Below are positions 59,627-64,000 of a stretch of 64,000 bases of DNA, piece after piece. Under the pieces are notes generated by a model. It searched no databases. It saw only the letters and a list, made by a program, of their open reading frames with translations, and was not told the DNA's origin. The number at the start of each line of letters is the position of its first letter. Position 1 is the stretch's first letter. Where the stretch lies: contig JANQOR010000022.1 in NCBI GenBank assembly GCA_028285685.1, forward strand, positions 1 to 64,000. Reading direction: 5' to 3'. This DNA comes from Cyclobacteriaceae bacterium (lineage in GTDB: Bacteria; Bacteroidota; Bacteroidia; Cytophagales; Cyclobacteriaceae). Both the position numbers and the translations under genes were made by a program.

Positions 59627-60649
59627 ATGAAAAAAGTAGTCCTTTTATGTGGAGGAGTGTCTCCCGAACATGAAATCTCCTTGAGATCCGTCAAAAATAT
59701 AATTAAGGCCATTGATGAGAATCAATATGAAGTCATAGTGATTGGAATTTCTAAGACCGGCAAATGGTTCTTGATGAATGAAGATGTGCTTGAAACAACT
59801 ATTCCTGACGAAGGGGAGAGCATTTTTGTAAAGCCAGGGAGTCGAGAATGCTTTCACACACTCAACTCTTCTTTGGGAGAAATAGATGTTATTTTTCCCA
59901 TTCTTCACGGACCCAACGGAGAGGACGGTTCGATTCAAGGGCTGATTCAGGTGTTAGATGTACCATTTGTGGGACCGGGGGTGCTTTCTTCCTCCATTTC
60001 CATGGACAAAGAAATAAGCAAACGATTGCTACAAGCGGAAGGAATTAGGGTCGCAAAATGGCTGCTGATGAGGACCGGAGATTCGATTCCAAATTTTGAT
60101 GAAGTGGTAAAAAAGCTTGGTGGGGTTGTTTTTGTAAAACCTGCTAATATGGGATCTTCGGTCGGGGTGACCAGAGTCTCAAGCGGAAAGGAATGGATGA
60201 ATGCAATTGATCAGGCTTTTGTTCATGATGATAAGGTTCTGGTCGAGGAATGTTTAGTTGGGCGTGAGATGGAATGCGCAGTCTTGGGAAATCAAAGTCC
60301 GAAGGTGAGTGGAGTAGGAGAGGTGAAGTCCGGTGAAGTTTATTCTTATGACGAGAAGTACTCCGCGTCTTCAACAGCCGAGACTATTATTCCTGCTGAT
60401 GTTTCTGTTCAGGAGTTGGAAGCATTAAGGTCTACGGCACTCAGGGCCTACAAGGCTTTAGAGTGTAAAGGACTTTCAAGAGTCGATATGTTTTTGGACT
60501 CAAATGGAGATGCGATTGTGAATGAGATAAATACAATGCCTGGCTTTACCAGCATCAGCATGTATCCCAAGCTTTGGGAAAATGAAGGAGTAACATATTC
60601 TCAACTTATTGATGAGCTGATAGAACTTGCTATCTCAAACCATGGTTGA
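59627..60649 (+). CDS. ddl: D-alanine-D-alanine ligase
   Basis: The 340-residue ATP-grasp enzyme joins two D-alanines for peptidoglycan. It has KKVVLLCGGVSPEHEISLRS, ILHGPNGEDGSIQGL, MDKEISKRLLQAEGI, VFVKPANMGSSVGVTRV, and VNEINTMPGFTSISMYPKLWE at the C-terminus. Glu and Tyr/Ser active-site positions are present in EHEIS and YDEKYS. The operon partner is the small gene upstream. Confidence 0.96.
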   Translation: MKKVVLLCGGVSPEHEISLRSVKNIIKAIDENQYEVIVIGISKTGKWFLMNEDVLETTIPDEGESIFVKPGSRECFHTLNSSLGEIDVIFPILHGPNGEDGSIQGLIQVLDVPFVGPGVLSSSISMDKEISKRLLQAEGIRVAKWLLMRTGDSIPNFDEVVKKLGGVVFVKPANMGSSVGVTRVSSGKEWMNAIDQAFVHDDKVLVEECLVGREMECAVLGNQSPKVSGVGEVKSGEVYSYDEKYSASSTAETIIPADVSVQELEALRSTALRAYKALECKGLSRVDMFLDSNGDAIVNEINTMPGFTSISMYPKLWENEGVTYSQLIDELIELAISNHG

Positions 60650-60669
60650 TGTATAGGATAATTTGAGTT

Positions 60670-61542
60670 ATGAATTATTGGCACACAATAAAAGATAGCT
60701 ACTATGGATATGCACGATATCTCTGGGACTCTATATTGAACCCTGGATGGTCTAACTACTTCTACTGGCTGATTGGTGTCTCGGCATTCTTTTTTCTGTT
60801 GGAATTGGTTTCACCATGGCGAAAAGACCAAGCCAGGTTTAGAAAGGACTTTTGGCTGGACTTCTTCTACATGTTTTTCAATTTTTTCCTTTTTTCGCTA
60901 ATCGTCTTTAATGCGGCTTCTGATGTTGTTGTTCGATTCTTCAACGATTCCATGGCGGCTCTAGGAATCGCAAATCTCCTGGCATTCGAGGTGATGAGTT
61001 GGCCTGTCTGGGCCCACCTGCTGGTAGGATTTATTGTCAGGGATTTTGTACAATGGTGGATACACAGACTTCTCCATCGGGTTCCGTTCCTTTGGGAGTT
61101 TCACAAAGTCCATCATTCTGTGAAGCAAATGGGTTTTGCAGCTCACTTGCGTTACCATTGGATGGAGAATGTGGTCTATCGAAGCTTGGAGTACATCCCA
61201 CTAGCGCTGATTGGAATCGGACTGAGAGATTTTTTCATTATTCACATTTTCACCTTGGCGGTCGGACATTTTAATCATTCCAATTTCAAGCTCAGCCTGG
61301 GGCCCTTCAAATATATTTTCAATAACCCCCAAATGCACATCTGGCATCATGCAAAGAATCTTCCGAATGATAGGAAGCTTGGAGTAAATTTTGGGCTGAC
61401 GTTGAGCATTTGGGATTATCTGTTTAGGACAAACTATATCCCATCAGACGGGAGAGACATTGAACTTGGATTTCCAGCTGATGAGCGTTTTCCACAGGAC
61501 TTCCTAAGGCAGGAAATCTACGGCTTTTCTAAGAAGAAGTGA
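60670..61542 (+). CDS. sterol-desaturase-family hydroxylase
   Basis: The 290-residue integral membrane di-iron enzyme has the histidine boxes HRLLH (132-136), HKVHH (145-149) and HIWHH (223-227), with HFNHSN between. About four hydrophobic segments surround them. The family hydroxylates or desaturates lipids or carotenoids. Substrate is unknown. It starts 21 bases after ddl and may be co-transcribed. Confidence 0.9.
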   Translation: MNYWHTIKDSYYGYARYLWDSILNPGWSNYFYWLIGVSAFFFLLELVSPWRKDQARFRKDFWLDFFYMFFNFFLFSLIVFNAASDVVVRFFNDSMAALGIANLLAFEVMSWPVWAHLLVGFIVRDFVQWWIHRLLHRVPFLWEFHKVHHSVKQMGFAAHLRYHWMENVVYRSLEYIPLALIGIGLRDFFIIHIFTLAVGHFNHSNFKLSLGPFKYIFNNPQMHIWHHAKNLPNDRKLGVNFGLTLSIWDYLFRTNYIPSDGRDIELGFPADERFPQDFLRQEIYGFSKKK

Positions 61543-61552
61543 CAGCCACACC

Positions 61553-61747
61553 CTAGTCAACACTAAGGTTTACAGATTCCTGGCTGAACTCTGAGATTTT
61601 TCGCTCATTGTCATGGAACCAAATACAGATAATTGTATCGTAGCTTTCGTAGTTGCCGTGCCAGGCATAGCCATCAACGGTCATTTTAGGACCTCCTGAT
61701 TTTAACACGACCTGATCGCCTCTTTTAAATTTTCTTTTGATACTCAT
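61553..61747 (-). CDS. YodC-family (DUF2158) small protein
   Basis: From the ATG at 61747 the product has 64 residues: KFKRGDQVVLKSGGPKMTV, DGYAWHGNYESYDTIICIWF and a C-terminal EFSQESVNL. The GdqV.LkSGGP.MTV core and the late CxWF are typical of YodC/DUF2158. A longer start at 61837 has no family support. Function unknown. Confidence 0.85.
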   Translation of the reverse strand: MSIKRKFKRGDQVVLKSGGPKMTVDGYAWHGNYESYDTIICIWFHDNERKISEFSQESVNLSVD

Positions 61748-62044
61748 TGCAATTGTCTTTGTTTCTGAGGACCAAGCTAGATTGCCGCTTAAGCTTAGGG
61801 AATGATATTGGTCAGTTAGAAACGTGATTCCCTTCACTACACAGGAATGGTGATTGTTATGGCAACTTTTATTTATTTAAAAATGGAACTGGTCTATGAA
61901 TTATTACCGCTTATCTAAATAGGTATCTAAGTTCGATTCCTTCTCGTATATTCGCCGCAGATAATCACGATTATCTAATCACTCTAAGCCACACCTGTTC
62001 TTACTAGTAGTCTGATCTTAATTTCAAAGCAAACCAGCTATTAG

Positions 62045-62542
62045 ATGAACATATTAAATTCAATTTTTTTAACAGCACTTTTCGTTCCTGCAACTCTCTC
62101 CATTGGTTTTGAAACGGATGGCGTGCATGATCGGCACCAGGCCATGTATCTTGTGAACCTGGTCCGTAACATGGATTGGGACGGAGACAAAATAACGATT
62201 GGTGTTATTGGGGAATCTCTTGTAACGGATGAGTTGGAAATACTGGCAGAGCGGAATGCTAAGATCTTCATAAGAACTTTAAATCAATTCAGTTCCATCA
62301 GGGAATGCAATATTGTTTTTTTACCTGGTGCTAGCAACAGTGATTTTTACCTAGCTCAAAAGGAGATTGCTGATCTGCCGATCCTTTTAGTTGTAGATAA
62401 AAAACCACTCGTAGTCAGAGGTGCGGAAATTGGGTTTTATACCGAGGATGATAAGCTTAAGATTGCAATGAATACCAAGGAGATAGAAAAAACAGGGATC
62501 AAGATCAGCCAGTCATTGATGGAGAAAGCAGCATTGAATTAG
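62045..62542 (+). CDS. YfiR-family periplasmic protein
   Basis: The 165-residue protein has a signal-like N-terminus (about 1-20) and the YfiR/DUF4154 pattern: YLVNLVRNMDWDGDKITIGVIGESLVT, NIVFLPGASNSDF, and AEIGFYTEDDKLKIAMNTKEIEKTGIKIS. YfiR proteins bind other envelope proteins and regulate biofilm or membrane enzymes; here no diguanylate cyclase is close. It converges with the EcsC gene. Confidence 0.8.
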   Translation: MNILNSIFLTALFVPATLSIGFETDGVHDRHQAMYLVNLVRNMDWDGDKITIGVIGESLVTDELEILAERNAKIFIRTLNQFSSIRECNIVFLPGASNSDFYLAQKEIADLPILLVVDKKPLVVRGAEIGFYTEDDKLKIAMNTKEIEKTGIKISQSLMEKAALN

Positions 62543-62543
62543 T

Positions 62544-63299
62544 TCAGGATAACAGTTTCGGATCTTTGAATTCGGCACGTCGCATTCGATAGGCATTGAT
62601 AGCTGTCTTCCCCAACTTATTTGTGAGTTTGTGGTTTACTAATGCCCCAGCAATAGCACCTATTCCAGGAATCAACTGGAGCAGTTTTGCAAGATCAATG
62701 TAGTCTCTATATTCGAGTTGGAACGTTCGCCAGTCGAACTCATTCAAATCATTAGGTAGTTCTTCACTGGTTGCCTGCCAGTTTTCCATTAGCGCATACA
62801 CCTCGTTTCGCCTTTCCTGACTTGAAAATGTTAGCTGAAAAATGTGCAGGATATAAACCCTTTCCTTGTAGTCTTTGGTATTATGACCGTAACGTGCAGC
62901 TATTTCAAACAGCATCTTCATCTTTAGCGTCAACCATAGCGGGAAATCTGCCAGGCTCAGGAGAATGCCGCCGAACCCGGTAGCCGCACCTTCTACCGCA
63001 GCAGACGAAGAATAGAAATTGATCCGCTCCTTAACAATGTTCTCTATTTCTTCCAAGGACTCCTTTTCCTCTCGGGACAATGTGGTGAAGCCCGCCCCGA
63101 ACACGACAGCTCGAGTAATTTCTTTGATCGCCTTGGTAATCACGACGTGTACCTTTTCAGGAATGATCTTGTTTATTCTCTGCTGAACTTTCTTGGTTGT
63201 TCTATTCAAAAAAGATGGCTTCCTACGCATGACTTGTTGCCATTGATACAACTCATGCCTTGTCAATTGAGAGTAGGTTGATTCGTGGTGGTCAATCAT
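62544..63299 (-). CDS. EcsC-family protein
   Basis: The 251-residue protein has the EcsC region (about 90-235): SSSAAVEGAATGFGGILLSLADFPLWLTLKMKML, ERVYILHIFQLTFSSQERRNEVYAL and LLQLIPGIGAIAGALVNHKLT. Hydrophobic stretches suggest membrane association. EcsC proteins were first found with an ABC exporter in Bacillus, but their role is unknown. There is no ABC gene next to it here. Confidence 0.85.
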   Translation of the reverse strand: MIDHHESTYSQLTRHELYQWQQVMRRKPSFLNRTTKKVQQRINKIIPEKVHVVITKAIKEITRAVVFGAGFTTLSREEKESLEEIENIVKERINFYSSSAAVEGAATGFGGILLSLADFPLWLTLKMKMLFEIAARYGHNTKDYKERVYILHIFQLTFSSQERRNEVYALMENWQATSEELPNDLNEFDWRTFQLEYRDYIDLAKLLQLIPGIGAIAGALVNHKLTNKLGKTAINAYRMRRAEFKDPKLLS

Positions 63300-63378
63300 T
63301 GTTATGCAACGAATGTTTTTCTTTTATTATCTACTAAATAAATGCTGATCGATGGAGTAAGTTACATCTCCATACAAT

Positions 63379-64000
63379 TTGATCTTATCAAATCCAGTGA
63401 TTCTACGCAACCATACATATTTTCTCTGGCTGTACAACAAAAGAAAATATAGACGTCAATATCATTTAGGTTCGGGACTTTTTATTTGGTTATTTCTCTC
63501 AATAACGCAACCTTTTGGTATTTATAATACCAATCTTGGATTTGGAGGCCTGCTTTTGTTTATGCTGGTGTTCGCAATCGTCTGGCCTTTGGTCGGCATC
63601 CTGATCGATTGGGCGGTAATGAAGAGGGTTCAGGATGCAAAATTGGTGAGAACAAACCTGGCCATTTGGTTTGTCAAAATAGCGATTGTTGCACATGCAA
63701 TTTATGCCATCAGAGAATACCTATGTCCAGGTTCTTGTATTGATCTCAAGGAGTACGGCGAAATCTGGCTTGCCAGCGGTTTGCTCTTTTTGTTCACCTA
63801 TGTTCCCTTCACGCTTTACGCCAGATATATGTACTATCATTCAATGCTCGGCCTACCCGATCAAAGTACAGGATTAATTGTTTTGAAAGGACATGGAAGA
63901 GAGCAATTGACACTCACCATCAATAACATTATGTACCTACGAGCCGATGACAACTACGTGGACCTATACCTTGTAGGACAAAATTCCAGTGATCATGAAA
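63379..64000 (+). CDS. membrane LytTR regulator (partial at window end)
   Basis: The open frame runs from a TTG near 63379 (or GTG 63397) to the window end without a stop. It has four membrane segments (about 30-50, 55-75, 100-120, 145-165) and, from about residue 170, a LytTR domain: LIVLKGHGREQLTLTINNIMYL, RADDNYVDLYL. This is the membrane-bound LytTR type lacking a receiver domain. The start is uncertain because no ATG is present in frame. The DNA-binding domain is incomplete. Confidence 0.75.
   Translation, partial: MILSNPVILRNHTYFLWLYNKRKYRRQYHLGSGLFIWLFLSITQPFGIYNTNLGFGGLLLFMLVFAIVWPLVGILIDWAVMKRVQDAKLVRTNLAIWFVKIAIVAHAIYAIREYLCPGSCIDLKEYGEIWLASGLLFLFTYVPFTLYARYMYYHSMLGLPDQSTGLIVLKGHGREQLTLTINNIMYLRADDNYVDLYLVGQNSSDHE

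Noticed and set aside
61918-61952. tRNA-like T-loop sequence GTTCGATTCC
   Set aside because: No matching acceptor or anticodon arms could be paired around it, so it is chance similarity in an intergenic region.

Overview
The window looks like chromosomal DNA of a Bacteroidota bacterium, most likely order Cytophagales (genus not determinable). The signs are two proteins with type IX secretion sorting tails (a type A tail at 5204-7060, a gliding-motility type B tail at 40798-42423), many short lipoproteins with an SxxC or LxxC lipobox, LytTR two-component regulators, ATPase-less FtsX/MacB permeases, a PadR-permease pair, a DUF4199 protein, and TAnnTTTG promoter boxes. No rRNA, tRNA or CRISPR array was seen. 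Single-copy core genes (ffh, hisS, ddl, a YbaB protein, a pdhB-like gene) and their normal spacing argue against a plasmid or phage.

Region 1-9.3 kb is the accessory part. It holds a complete REP-associated Y1 (HUH) transposase element (2651-3250) with hairpin ends, two short internally deleted copies of it (1-93 and 7393-7483), a truncated second transposase (864-1106), scattered REP-like palindromes, and small lipoprotein genes mixed with short orphan coding tails. The tails resemble displaced C-terminal modules of polymorphic toxins beside immunity-like genes. The region also holds a retropepsin-like protease, a secreted beta-helix protein, a pentapeptide-repeat protein and a striking array of thirteen exact 21-bp units (8871-9143).

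Region 9.3-33 kb is rich in regulators and transporters. It has an AraC regulator next to an exported isochorismatase-family hydrolase; a LytS/LytR-type two-component pair divergent from an ABC ATPase and an ABC permease/M1 aminopeptidase fusion; an orphan solute-binding protein; a PadR-FtsX permease pair with twin palindromic operators; an OPT transporter; another FtsX permease; an NSS sodium symporter with a 37-residue companion overlapping its stop codon; and a MazG-like/DoxX/AraC cluster.

Region 33-49 kb is mostly housekeeping and envelope: ffh, a zinc carboxypeptidase overlapping pdhB, an OmpA-like TPR lipoprotein, a PspC protein, a GT2 glycosyltransferase overlapping a YbaB protein, a T9SS type B protein, hisS, a Lys/Ala-rich histone-like protein, and a run of unrecognised secreted proteins and lipoproteins. 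At 49.0-53.3 kb a Y-family polymerase and a DnaE-type polymerase form a translesion cassette, preceded by a 9-bp-arm palindrome that looks like an SOS-type operator; no repressor gene is adjacent.

Region 53-64 kb contains a chemoreceptor, an alginate-export-like porin, a small membrane-regulator cluster (DUF4199, membrane LuxR, DoxX, MORN-type lipoprotein), ddl with a small upstream gene, a sterol-desaturase-family hydroxylase, YodC-, YfiR- and EcsC-family genes, and the start of a membrane-bound LytTR regulator cut by the window end. All family calls were made by eye from motifs; none was checked against a database.
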